Shown: positions 34,575 through 43,604 of the stretch, one piece after another
Numbering within the stretch: the first letter of the stretch is position 1
How the letters are laid out: the number at the start of each line of letters is the position of its first letter
Assembly (NCBI RefSeq): GCF_014197035.1
Contig: NZ_JACIEU010000011.1
Location: 62,001 to 126,000, forward strand
DNA from: Sphingobium scionense
GTDB lineage: Bacteria > Pseudomonadota > Alphaproteobacteria > Sphingomonadales > Sphingomonadaceae
Direction of reading: 5' to 3'
DNA length: 64,000 bases
Translations under genes and position numbers: made by a program
Notes under the pieces: model-generated
Told to the model about the DNA's origin: nothing
Seen by the model: the letters and a program-made list of their open reading frames with translations, nothing else
Databases searched by the model: none

Positions 34575-36128
34575 ATGATCCCGAAAAACATCGCATATTC
34601 CGCCCTTCCCCTGCTGCTGACGGCGCTGGCCGCGCCGTCGATCGCCGCCGACAAGCCCGCCCCGGCGGAGAAGGAAGAGACGAAGAAGGACGATAGCGCC
34701 GTCGCCCCGGTCGAGGAACAGGCGATGCCCAGCCGCGCGTCGGTGACCGTCGCCGGCAAGCTGATCCACTACAGCGCGACGCCCGGCACGCTGACGATCC
34801 GCAACGATGCCGGCGAGCCGATCGCGAGCATGTTCTACACCGCCTATGTCGCCGATCGGGCCAAGGGCGCGAAGGAACGTCCCGTGACCTTCCTGTTCAA
34901 CGGCGGTCCGGGTTCGTCGACCATGTGGCTGCACATCGGCTCCTTTGGCCCCGTCAGGGTGGATACGCCGACCCCCGATACAGCCCGCCCTGCGCCCTTC
35001 GCCATCGGCCCCAATCCCGACAGCCTGATCGACCGCAGCGACCTGGTCTTCATCGACGCGATCGGCACCGGCCTGTCGCGCCCGCTCGGCAAGGCGCAGG
35101 GCAAGGATTTCTGGGGCGTGGATCCGGACATCGATGCCTTTGCCAGCGCCATCCAACGCTATCTGACGATCAACAATCGCTGGAATGCGCCCAAATTCCT
35201 GCTCGGCGAAAGCTATGGCACGCTGCGCGCCGCGGGCCTGGTCAACACGTTGCAGGAACGCGGCGTGCAGATGAACGGCGTGGTGCTGCTGTCGTCGATC
35301 CTGAACTATGGCATCCGCAATCCGGGCTATGACCAGATCAACGTCACCTATCTGCCCAGCTATGCGGCCACCGCCTGGTATCATAACCGCCTGCCCAACC
35401 GGCCGGCGACGCTGGAGCCGTTCCTGAGCGAAGTGCGCGCCTTTGCCCTTGGCCCCTATCTGTCCGCGCTGGCCAAGGGCGACGACCTGCCCGATGGTGA
35501 GCGCGATGCGATCGCGACCCAGCTCGCCGCCTATACCGGCCTGTCGAAGGGCTTCATCCTCCAGAACAAGCTGCGCATCGACCTCGGCCGGTTCCGCAAG
35601 GAGCTGATGCGCGACAGCAGCCGCACCGTCGGCCGGCTGGATTCCCGCTTCGTCGGCATCGATGTCGACGACAGCGCCGCCGATCCCGAATTTGACGCGG
35701 CCGACACCTCGATCAGCGGCGCCTATATCGCGGCGCTCAATTCCTACCTGTTCGGCACGCTCGGCTACAAGACGCCGCTCAGCTACCGCCCGAATTTCTA
35801 CAAGGAGATCAGCCCGGCCTGGGACCAGCGCCACCGCGCGCCGGGCGGCGGTGGCCGGCCGATGCCGGCGGCGGACACCGCACTGGACCTGGCCCGCGCG
35901 ATGCGCACCAACAGCCATCTCAAAGTGCTGTCGCTCAACGGCTATTATGACATGGCAACGCCCTTTGCCGGCGCCGAATATGACCTGAAGCATATGCAGC
36001 TCGACAAGGCGCTGCAGGCCAATATCAGCTATCGCTATTATGAATCCGGGCACATGATCTACATCCACCCGGAGTCCATGAAGGGCCTGCGCCGCGACCT
36101 GCTGGCCTTCTACGACAGCGCCATGTGA
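34575..36128 (+). CDS. S10-family serine carboxypeptidase, secreted
   Basis: A 517-residue protein from the ATG at 34575 (MIPKNIAYSALPLLLTALAA, signal peptide, cleavage after IAA). An ATG at 34554 is an alternative start. Catalytic triad: Ser213 (LGESYGTLRA), Asp459 (GYYDMATP) and His493 (ESGHMIYIH); FLFNGGPGSSTMWLH is the S10 substrate-carboxylate motif. Family members remove C-terminal residues, often including proline-adjacent ones, at acidic to neutral pH. In this locus it would shorten peptides in the periplasm. A hairpin at 36135-36162 follows. Confidence 0.88.
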   Translation: MIPKNIAYSALPLLLTALAAPSIAADKPAPAEKEETKKDDSAVAPVEEQAMPSRASVTVAGKLIHYSATPGTLTIRNDAGEPIASMFYTAYVADRAKGAKERPVTFLFNGGPGSSTMWLHIGSFGPVRVDTPTPDTARPAPFAIGPNPDSLIDRSDLVFIDAIGTGLSRPLGKAQGKDFWGVDPDIDAFASAIQRYLTINNRWNAPKFLLGESYGTLRAAGLVNTLQERGVQMNGVVLLSSILNYGIRNPGYDQINVTYLPSYAATAWYHNRLPNRPATLEPFLSEVRAFALGPYLSALAKGDDLPDGERDAIATQLAAYTGLSKGFILQNKLRIDLGRFRKELMRDSSRTVGRLDSRFVGIDVDDSAADPEFDAADTSISGAYIAALNSYLFGTLGYKTPLSYRPNFYKEISPAWDQRHRAPGGGGRPMPAADTALDLARAMRTNSHLKVLSLNGYYDMATPFAGAEYDLKHMQLDKALQANISYRYYESGHMIYIHPESMKGLRRDLLAFYDSAM

Positions 36129-36134
36129 GCCATC

Positions 36135-36162
36135 GGCGCCGCGTCCATTAGGATGCGGCGCC
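36135..36162. terminator. Bidirectional hairpin between convergent genes
   Basis: GGCGCCGCGTCC at 36135-36146 pairs with GGATGCGGCGCC at 36151-36162 (12 bp, one G-U pair, four-base loop) between the S10 peptidase and the convergent amidohydrolase. Confidence 0.65.
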
Positions 36163-36170
36163 GCTTATGC

Positions 36171-37646
36171 TCAGCGCTTGTCCGCGACCACGAACAGGTG
36201 CGTCTGCGGCAGGGCCTGAAGATCGACCTCCTTGCCCGCAACGAACAGCCGGCCGAGGCCGCGGATATTATGGATGTCGGCCAGCGGATCGGCATCGAGC
36301 AGCAGCAGGTCGGCGATCTTGCCCGGCTCCACCGTGCCCAGATCCTGGAGCCGGCCGGCCGCCCGTGCCCCGTTGCGGGTTGCCGCGACGATCGCCTGCA
36401 TCGGCGTCATGCCCAGTTCCACCAGTCCCTCGATCGCCAGCAGGCTCCCCTCGCCCGGCTCCTGCTCCGGCGATTTGGGGCTGCGGCGAAACTCGGGCGC
36501 ATCGCCCAGATAATTGTCGGTCGCGATCGTGACGGGACATCCCGCCGCGACCAGTCGCTCGGCATTGCGCCGCTCGATCTCCGCATCGTCGCCGCGCATC
36601 GCTGCCCGGCGACGCAGTTCCGTGCTGGTCAGCGCCGGCGGCATCTGCGCAATGTCCGCCACCGCCTTGGCGCGCCGGGCGATCTGCTTCTGTCGCACCG
36701 CGCCGGTGACCATGTTGGACCGCATCGCGCACAATGTCCCCTTTGACAGGATCAGCGCGATCAGATCGTCGGGATAGTCGCGGCTCAATATCTCGGGATG
36801 CTGGATCAGGTCGATCCCCGCCTCGACCGCCAGGCGCAGCCCTTCCGAACTGGTGGCATGGGTTTCGGCCATCTTGCCGCGCTTGTGCGCCTCCGCCACG
36901 ATCACCGCCTGCTGGCGCGGCGAAAAGCCGATCAGCGAGGGCATCATGAAATGGCTGGTGCCGCCATATTTGAGGAAATCGACGCCCCGGTCGAGATAGG
37001 CGCTGACGGCGGCGCGCAATTGCTCCGGCGTCATGTCCATCAGTTCCTCGCCCATGCCCTGGGCCAGCAGGTCGTTCCACTGTTCCTGAAACAGGGTCAG
37101 GTCGCGATCGCCGGTCAGTGAATAGGTCAGCGAAAATGGCCCGCCCCAGCCCAATATATTGCCCGCCACCAGCATGCGCGCGCCGATCGCCTGGCCGCTG
37201 GCGATCCGGTCGCGCACCGCCAGCAGCGGCGGCAGCACGCCATAGCTGTCGCGCATGGTGGTGACGCCCGCGCGCAGCTGGCGCTGGGAAAATTCGAGCG
37301 CCAGTTCCTCGTTCCGATCCGCATAGCGCGATGACGTGTCGCGGCGCGCCGGGTTGCCATAGACGGTCGCATGGACATTGGAGTCGATGAAGCCGGGCAG
37401 CAGATAACGTCCGCGACCATCGACCTGCCTGGCTGAGGCCGGCGCCTTCAGCTTTGCGCCGACCGCTGCGACCTTCCCATCCGCAACGAGCACGTCCTGC
37501 CCCGCCTTTGCTGCGGCCCCGGTGCCGTCGATGACGGTTACGTCGCGTATCCAGATTGTTTCAGCCGCAACAATATCGGGCCGAAGCAGGCCCAGAGCCG
37601 CTCCAGACAACAGCAGGGAACGAACATTTTTTCTGTTTATTTTCAT
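36171..37646 (-). CDS. Secreted amidohydrolase, prolidase-like, with altered first metal motif
   Basis: A 491-residue protein starting MKINRKNVRSLLLSGAALGL, with a signal peptide and a GGGGAG ribosome site. It is an amidohydrolase-superfamily TIM barrel: GFIDSNVHATVYG after strand 1, a carboxylated-lysine candidate in VDFLKYGGTSHF, His in ETHATSSEGL, His in LIQHPE and Asp in ATDNYLG. In most family members the first motif is HxH; here the first histidine is Asn (NVH), so the binuclear centre may be altered or mononuclear. Related secreted enzymes in Caulobacter-like bacteria are Xaa-Pro dipeptidases, which fits the island. It is divergent from the TonB receptor. Confidence 0.78.
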   Translation of the reverse strand: MKINRKNVRSLLLSGAALGLLRPDIVAAETIWIRDVTVIDGTGAAAKAGQDVLVADGKVAAVGAKLKAPASARQVDGRGRYLLPGFIDSNVHATVYGNPARRDTSSRYADRNEELALEFSQRQLRAGVTTMRDSYGVLPPLLAVRDRIASGQAIGARMLVAGNILGWGGPFSLTYSLTGDRDLTLFQEQWNDLLAQGMGEELMDMTPEQLRAAVSAYLDRGVDFLKYGGTSHFMMPSLIGFSPRQQAVIVAEAHKRGKMAETHATSSEGLRLAVEAGIDLIQHPEILSRDYPDDLIALILSKGTLCAMRSNMVTGAVRQKQIARRAKAVADIAQMPPALTSTELRRRAAMRGDDAEIERRNAERLVAAGCPVTIATDNYLGDAPEFRRSPKSPEQEPGEGSLLAIEGLVELGMTPMQAIVAATRNGARAAGRLQDLGTVEPGKIADLLLLDADPLADIHNIRGLGRLFVAGKEVDLQALPQTHLFVVADKR

Positions 37647-37739
37647 AATACTAACTCCCCGTTCGACGCTTTTCGCAGGCGACTGCGGACTGACATTTAA
37701 CTGCAATCTTGACAGCCTCATGCAGCCTCAGCATGATTA

Positions 37740-37765
37740 AAGTATACGATATTCAATATACATTG
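37740..37765. promoter_or_regulatory. Candidate GntR operator, double site, between amidohydrolase and TonB receptor
   Basis: GTATAC at 37742-37747 (minus strand ATCGTATAC) and a second half-palindrome ATATAC at 37756-37761, 14 bases apart. The spacing suggests two bound dimers or one extended site. It is 96 bases from the amidohydrolase start and 195 bases from the receptor start. Confidence 0.7.
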
Positions 37766-37942
37766 AAGCGGTCAAAGAGCCGCAAAGACAGAGAGAGAGG
37801 AGCTGAAAACCCGTCCGGGGGACCGTCAGGCGGTCCGGTACGCAGGAGCCGACATCGGCGCAGCATCCCACATTGCTGCGCATGCAAAATCATAATCTGT
37901 GTCGAATGAATTGAATCCTAGCGATTACAAGGGGATAGACTA

Positions 37943-40861
37943 ATGATGACGATCCGACCGGCGGGCCTGTACGGCCGCCGCAATACCTTGCTGTTGTTGT
38001 CGACCATCCTGGCTGGCGGCGGCTTGGGTTCCACCGCCCAGGCCCAGGAGGCCGCCCAGCCCTCCACCGATATCGTCGTCACCGGGTCGCGGCTCGTCCG
38101 CACCGATCTGACCGCGCCCAGCCCGATCTCGGTCATGGGCAGCGAAGATGTGAAGCTGTCGGGCAACGTCACGCTGGAAAAGACCCTGAACGAGATGCCG
38201 CAGCTGGCGTCGGGCAACACCTCCACCGTCAATAATGGCGGCGGGTCGGGCGTGCTGACCGCCAATCTGCGTGGCCTGGGCAACACCCGCACGCTGGTGC
38301 TGGTCAATGGCCGCCGCTTCATCCCTGCCGATTCCAACGGCAATGTCGACCTTGCCTCCATTCCCGACGCGCTGATCAAGCGGGTCGAGATCATCACCGG
38401 CGGCGCGTCGGCCGTCTATGGCTCCGATGCGATCGCCGGCGCGGTCAACTTCATCCTCGACGACAAGTTCGAGGGCGTGGAAGCCAGCGCCCAATATGGC
38501 ATCAGCGATCGCGGCGACGCCGAATCGAAGAAGCTCGACCTGACGTTCGGCACCAGTACCGCCGATGGCCGGGGCAATGTCACCCTGTCAGGCAGTTGGA
38601 CGCGCCAGTCGTCGATCACCCAGAATGATCGTGGTTTCAGCCGCACGCCGCTCGGCGAAGTCAACGGCCAGCTGGTCTATTCGGGTTCGGGCAGCATCCC
38701 CGGCACCCGAGTCCCGCTGAGCGCCGCGCAGCGTGCCGCCCTGACCGGCGTCAACCTGACCCCCGGTGGCAGCTGCACATCGGTCACCGGGATTCGTTTT
38801 GGCGAGAATGGCACCGTGCTGCCCTATTGCCAGCCCGAAGACACCTATAATTACGCGCCCTATAATCTGCTGCAGCGTCCGCTCGATCGCTTCAACGTCG
38901 CCGCCAACGCCCATTATGAGGTGGCCGACAAGATCACCGCCTATGCCGAGGCCTATTTCGTCAACGCCAAGAATGACATGATCCTGGCGCCCGACAGCTT
39001 CACCCCGCTGACGCCCGGCGCCGCCTCCTCGACATTGCTGATCCCCAACTATGCCAGCAACCCGGTGCTACCCGAAAGCCTGCGCCAGTTCTTCACCAAC
39101 AATGCCGCCATCTTCGACACCAATGGCGACGGCACGGCGGAAATCGTCGGCGGCGGCCGCCGCGCCGACGAACTGGGCACGCGCAACTATCGCTATGAAC
39201 GGCAATCCTACCAGATCACCACCGGCCTGCGCGGTGATGTGTCGCTGCTGGGCAGCGACTGGAAGTGGGACGCCTTCTACCAATATATGCGCAACCGCAC
39301 CGACACCCGGAATGAGGGGCTGATCTCGCAGACCCGTCTGTCGATGGGCCTGGACGCGGTCATCGACTCTTCCGGCAATGTCGTCTGTCGCAACCAGTCG
39401 CTGGGCTGCGTGCCGGTGTCGATCCTGGGCCTCAATTCGATCAGCCAAGAAGCCGGCGCCTTCCTGACCCCGGTGCGCGAAAGCCATGACATCTTCACCC
39501 GCCAGGTCGCGGGCGCCAGCATCGCCGGCACTCTGTTCGAACTGCCGGCCGGCCCGGTCTCGGTCGCGCTGGGTGCCGAGTATCGCAAGGACAAATATAC
39601 GTTCAGCCCCAGCCCGCTCGATCTCGCCAATGAATATGGCGCGGTGTCGCAAAAGGCTCTGGCCGGCGCCTATGACGTCAAGGAACTGTTCGGCGAACTG
39701 CGCATCCCGATCCTGGCGGACATGCCCTTCTTCGATACGCTCGCGATCGAAGGCGCGGCCCGCTATTCGGATTACAGCTCGGTCGGCAAGGTCTTCACCT
39801 GGAAGCTGGGCGGCGAATATGCCCCGGTCAGCTGGATCCGCATCCGTGGCGCCTATAACAGCGCGATCCGCGCGCCCAATATCGCCGAACTCTATACGGC
39901 GGTGACGCGCGGCTATTCCAGCGGCACCGATCCCTGTGCCATCCCGACATCGGGCGGGGACAATCGCAGCGACGCGCTCAAGAATTTCTGCGTCGCCACC
40001 GGCGTGCCGGCGGGCGAAATCGCCAACTTCACCCAGGCGACGCTGGGACTCAACCAGGACAGCGGCGGTAACCCGAACCTGCATGAGGAAAAGTCGAAGA
40101 CCTACACGATCGGCGCGGTCATCTCGCCGCCCTTCATCCCGCGCCTCAACATCACGGTCGACTATTTCAACGTGAAGGTCGACGACGCGATCATGACCGT
40201 CAACGCGCAGCAGACGATGAACGACTGCTACACGATGATGGATGCCGGCAGCCCGACCTGCCGGGCGATCACGCGCCTGGGCAATGGCCAGCTCGACTAT
40301 GTCAGCGTGTCGAGCAACAATATCGGCTCGCTCAAGGTCAACGGCATCGACGCGCAGGTCGACTATCGCGTGCCGCTGCCCGGTGCGCTGTCGCTCGGCG
40401 ACGATGCCAGCCTGTCGCTGCAGGCGATCGCCAGCTGGCTGTTCGAGCGTACGACGCAGGTGCTCGCCACCTCCGCGCCGCAGGATTGCGCCGGCTATTA
40501 TGGCGCGGGCTGCTCGGTCGGCACCGGCGGCTTCATCACCCCGGACTTCAAGCTGAACCTGGGCGCCACCTATGCCAGCGGCCCGCTGAGCTTCCGCCTG
40601 CAGGGCCGGATGATCGGCGACCTGAAGCTCTATCCGACCGCGACCAATGTGGTGAAGTCGGTGGACCCGGTCTGGTATCTCGACACCAGCTTCTCGATCG
40701 ACGCGACGGAGACCTTCTCCTTCTTCGGCGGCGTCAACAATATGCTCGACCGGCAGCCGCCGGTCCTGGGCACGACGCTGGTCGGCGACGCCAATACCGA
40801 CGTGTCGCTCTATGACACGCTGGGCCGCCGCTACTTCGTCGGCGCGCGGATGAAGTTCTGA
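37943..40861 (+). CDS. TonB-dependent outer membrane receptor
   Basis: A 972-residue protein starting MMTIRPAGLYGRRNTLLLLS after an AAGGGG site. Signal peptide with cleavage near AQAQ; the plug domain begins DIVVTGSRLVRTDLTAPSPI (TonB box region) and contains LVLVNGRRFIP and GGASAVYGSDAIAGAVNF, typical of the peptide/large-substrate receptors of sphingomonads. The beta-barrel ends with an aromatic residue (VGARMKF). It would import peptides or glycopeptides into the periplasm. Placement after the shared operator and before an amidohydrolase supports Hyp-peptide uptake; the substrate is inferred. Confidence 0.9.
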   Translation: MMTIRPAGLYGRRNTLLLLSTILAGGGLGSTAQAQEAAQPSTDIVVTGSRLVRTDLTAPSPISVMGSEDVKLSGNVTLEKTLNEMPQLASGNTSTVNNGGGSGVLTANLRGLGNTRTLVLVNGRRFIPADSNGNVDLASIPDALIKRVEIITGGASAVYGSDAIAGAVNFILDDKFEGVEASAQYGISDRGDAESKKLDLTFGTSTADGRGNVTLSGSWTRQSSITQNDRGFSRTPLGEVNGQLVYSGSGSIPGTRVPLSAAQRAALTGVNLTPGGSCTSVTGIRFGENGTVLPYCQPEDTYNYAPYNLLQRPLDRFNVAANAHYEVADKITAYAEAYFVNAKNDMILAPDSFTPLTPGAASSTLLIPNYASNPVLPESLRQFFTNNAAIFDTNGDGTAEIVGGGRRADELGTRNYRYERQSYQITTGLRGDVSLLGSDWKWDAFYQYMRNRTDTRNEGLISQTRLSMGLDAVIDSSGNVVCRNQSLGCVPVSILGLNSISQEAGAFLTPVRESHDIFTRQVAGASIAGTLFELPAGPVSVALGAEYRKDKYTFSPSPLDLANEYGAVSQKALAGAYDVKELFGELRIPILADMPFFDTLAIEGAARYSDYSSVGKVFTWKLGGEYAPVSWIRIRGAYNSAIRAPNIAELYTAVTRGYSSGTDPCAIPTSGGDNRSDALKNFCVATGVPAGEIANFTQATLGLNQDSGGNPNLHEEKSKTYTIGAVISPPFIPRLNITVDYFNVKVDDAIMTVNAQQTMNDCYTMMDAGSPTCRAITRLGNGQLDYVSVSSNNIGSLKVNGIDAQVDYRVPLPGALSLGDDASLSLQAIASWLFERTTQVLATSAPQDCAGYYGAGCSVGTGGFITPDFKLNLGATYASGPLSFRLQGRMIGDLKLYPTATNVVKSVDPVWYLDTSFSIDATETFSFFGGVNNMLDRQPPVLGTTLVGDANTDVSLYDTLGRRYFVGARMKF

Positions 40862-40934
40862 TCCAATGAGCAGGCGGGCCGGGGCCGTGGCGCTCCCGCC
40901 CGCCACTCACAACAGCTATAGAGGAGAGCGTCGC

Positions 40935-42581
40935 ATGGCCGTCCGGTCCGGTCCCATTCTCGCCCTGGCGGCGCTGCTCCTGAGCGGCAGCGCGCTCGCG
41001 GCGCCCGAAGCATCCAATGCGCCGGCGGCAAAGACCGCCGATCCCATTCCCGCCCGCAACCAGGGCGCAGGGCCGTTCCAGCGCACGGTGCTGCGCCATG
41101 TCTATATGATCGACGGCACCGGCGCCCCGGCCCAGGGACCGTTCGACATCGTCCTGTCGAACGACCGCATCGCCGAAATCAAGGCGATCGGCGCGCCCGG
41201 CGCGATCAATCCGGCGTTGCGCGCCGCGCCCGGCGACCATGAGATCGACCTGGCCGGTGCCTATGTCATGCCCGGCTTCGTCGATGCCCATGTCCATCTT
41301 CATTCCCTGAGTGATGCGCAGAAGGTGCCGTCCGACTATATCCTCAAGCTCTGGATGGCGCATGGCATCACCTCCGTCCGCGATCTGGGCAGCGGCCATC
41401 CGATCGAATGGCTGGCCGACATCAAGGCCCGCAGCGCCCGCAACGAGATCGTCGCCCCGCGCATCGACATCTATCCGATGTTCCACCAGATACGCGGCCC
41501 AGTGAATGATGCCGCCACCGCCCGCGCGGTGATCCAGGAAGCCAAGAAGCGCGGCGCCGACGGTATCAAGTTCATCGGCGGCGCGCCGGAGGATGTGCTC
41601 TATGCCGCGCTCGACGAAACGAAGAAGCTCGGCCTGCACAGCACCATGCACCATGCCCAGCAACTGGTTGCCTATGCCAATGTGCTGGGCACGTCGGGCG
41701 CGGGGCTGGAAAGCATGGAACATTGGTATGGCCTGCCCGAGGCGATGTTCACCGACCAGCGCATCCAGGCCTTTCCCACCGACTTCATCAACAATGACGA
41801 GCAGATGCGCTTCGGCGAGGCCGGGCGGCTGTGGGCGCAGGCGGCCGATCCGGGGTCGGACCAGTGGAACAAGGTGATGGACACGCTGCTGGAACGCGGC
41901 TTCACCCTCGATCCCACCTTCACCGCCTATCTCACCAGCCGCGACTTCATGCGGATGAGCCGGGCGCAGTGGCATGCGGACTATACCATGCCCGCGCTGT
42001 GGGATTATTACCGCCCGAGCCGCACCAATCATGGCGCCTACTGGTTCGACTGGACCACCGAGCATGAAATGGCGTGGAAGGACAATTATCGCCGCTGGAT
42101 GCGGTTCGTGAACGACTACAAGAACCGTGGCGGCCGCGTCACCGTGGGCAGCGATTCCGGCTATATCTACAATCTCTACGGCTTCGGCTATATTCAGGAG
42201 ATGGAGTTGCTGCGCGAGGCCGGCTTCAGCCCGTTGGAAGTGATCCACGCCGCCACGCAGGAAGGCGCTCGGCTGCTCGGCCATGAGGACCAGATCGGCA
42301 CCATTCGCGTCGGCCGCAAGGCGGATCTCGTGGTCATCAAGGGCAACCCGCTGGCCAACATGAAATTGCTGTTCGGCACCGGATCGATCAGGCTCGATGA
42401 CGCGACCGGCAAGGTCGATCGGGTCGGCGGCGTCGACTACACGATCAAGGACGGCATCATCTATGATGCAAAGGCGTTGCGCGCTGAAGTCCGCGCCATG
42501 GTCGCCAGGCAGAAGGCAGAGCGCGGTATGCCACCGGGCATCATGACGATCGAGAATGCGGAGGCCTCTACGCTACCATGA
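40935..42581 (+). CDS. Secreted amidohydrolase, prolidase/imidodipeptidase-like
   Basis: A 548-residue protein from the ATG at 40935 behind GAGGAGAG; signal peptide MAVRSGPILALAALLLSGSA. All amidohydrolase ligands are visible: DAHVHLH, Lys in ADGIKFIGGAPE, His in STMHHAQQL, His in ESMEHWYG and Asp in VGSDSGYIY. It probably cleaves Xaa-Pro or Xaa-Hyp dipeptides or acts on cyclic imides in the periplasm. It is the last gene of the receptor operon and is followed by a 15-bp hairpin. Compare the paralogue at 36171, which has lost the first histidine. Confidence 0.8.
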   Translation: MAVRSGPILALAALLLSGSALAAPEASNAPAAKTADPIPARNQGAGPFQRTVLRHVYMIDGTGAPAQGPFDIVLSNDRIAEIKAIGAPGAINPALRAAPGDHEIDLAGAYVMPGFVDAHVHLHSLSDAQKVPSDYILKLWMAHGITSVRDLGSGHPIEWLADIKARSARNEIVAPRIDIYPMFHQIRGPVNDAATARAVIQEAKKRGADGIKFIGGAPEDVLYAALDETKKLGLHSTMHHAQQLVAYANVLGTSGAGLESMEHWYGLPEAMFTDQRIQAFPTDFINNDEQMRFGEAGRLWAQAADPGSDQWNKVMDTLLERGFTLDPTFTAYLTSRDFMRMSRAQWHADYTMPALWDYYRPSRTNHGAYWFDWTTEHEMAWKDNYRRWMRFVNDYKNRGGRVTVGSDSGYIYNLYGFGYIQEMELLREAGFSPLEVIHAATQEGARLLGHEDQIGTIRVGRKADLVVIKGNPLANMKLLFGTGSIRLDDATGKVDRVGGVDYTIKDGIIYDAKALRAEVRAMVARQKAERGMPPGIMTIENAEASTLP

Positions 42582-42638
42582 GGGTTTCGCAGCGACAGGC
42601 AGATGGCGGCCTTTGAGGCATTACCGGAGCCTGTCGAC

Positions 42639-42691
42639 GGGCGCTCTTTCCTGTTGCGGGCAGCCCTTGTCAGCCGCAGGAAAGAGCGCCC
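42639..42691. terminator. Hairpin at end of the hydroxyproline island
   Basis: GGGCGCTCTTTCCTG at 42639-42653 pairs perfectly with its complement at 42677-42691 (15 bp, 23-base loop), between the convergent amidohydrolase and fghA genes. No T-run is present. Confidence 0.6.
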
Positions 42692-42753
42692 ATTTGCCCG
42701 AAAGCCAAACCCCGGAGACAAGCTGCCTTGCGGCCCGGCAGACGCATCGCGTC

Positions 42754-43590
42754 CTAAATAAGCCGCGCAGCGTGCCAGCGCAGATGATCGTCCATGAAAC
42801 TGGAGATGAAATAATAGCTGTGGTCATAGCCCTCACGCAGATTGAGCGACAGGTCGATGCCCGCCGCGTCACAGGCCGTGCGCAGCAATTGGGGGCGTAG
42901 CTGCTCCTCCAGGAAGCTGTCCCCCGCGCCCTGGTCCACCAGCAGCGCGTCGATCCGTGCACCATCCTCGATCAGCGCGACCGCGTCATGCTTGCGCCAA
43001 GCCGCCCGGTCCTCGCCCAGATAGCCGCCCAGCGCCTTCTCGCCCCAGGGCACCTGGCCCGGCGCCACGATCGGCGCAAAGGCCGACACCGCGCGATAAC
43101 GCTCGGGATAGGTGAGGCCGATGGTCAGCGCACCATGGCCACCCATGCTGTGCCCCATGATCGACTGGCGATCCATGTCAGCAGGGAACTGGTCCGCGAT
43201 CAGCGCCGGCAATTCCTGCGTCACATAGGACCACATGCGATAATGGGCAGCGTAGGGCGCCTGCGTCGCGTCGACATAGAAGCCTGCGCCCAGGCCAAAG
43301 TCCCATGCACCATCCGGATCGTCGGCCACGCCCTCGCCCCGCGGCGAGGTATCGGGCGCGACGAAGATCAGGCCCAGTTCCGCGCAGGCCCGGCGAAACT
43401 CGCCCTTTTCCGTCACATTGGCATGGGTGCAGGTAAGGCCGGAAAGATACCAGACCACCGGCAGCTTCGCCCCCGGCGCATGCGGCGGCACGAAGACGGA
43501 GAAGGTCATCTCCGTTCCCGTCTCGCGCGAGGCATGGCGATAGACGCCCTGGATGCCGCCAAAGGCCCTGTTGGTCGAAACCGTCTCCAC
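42754..43590 (-). CDS. fghA: S-formylglutathione hydrolase
   Basis: A 278-residue esterase D family protein. The GTG at 43590, preceded by GGAAGAG, gives VETVSTNRAFGGIQGVYRHA and the usual family length. It shows the family motifs WYLSGLTCTHANVTEK, Ser in MGHSMGGHGAL, Asp in LLVDQGAGDSF and His in YDHSYYFISSF. It hydrolyses S-formylglutathione to formate and glutathione, the second step of formaldehyde detoxification. It is last in the operon adhC, VOC protein, fghA. Confidence 0.93.
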   Translation of the reverse strand: METVSTNRAFGGIQGVYRHASRETGTEMTFSVFVPPHAPGAKLPVVWYLSGLTCTHANVTEKGEFRRACAELGLIFVAPDTSPRGEGVADDPDGAWDFGLGAGFYVDATQAPYAAHYRMWSYVTQELPALIADQFPADMDRQSIMGHSMGGHGALTIGLTYPERYRAVSAFAPIVAPGQVPWGEKALGGYLGEDRAAWRKHDAVALIEDGARIDALLVDQGAGDSFLEEQLRPQLLRTACDAAGIDLSLNLREGYDHSYYFISSFMDDHLRWHAARLI

Positions 43591-43604
43591 CCGCTCTTCC
43601 TTCC

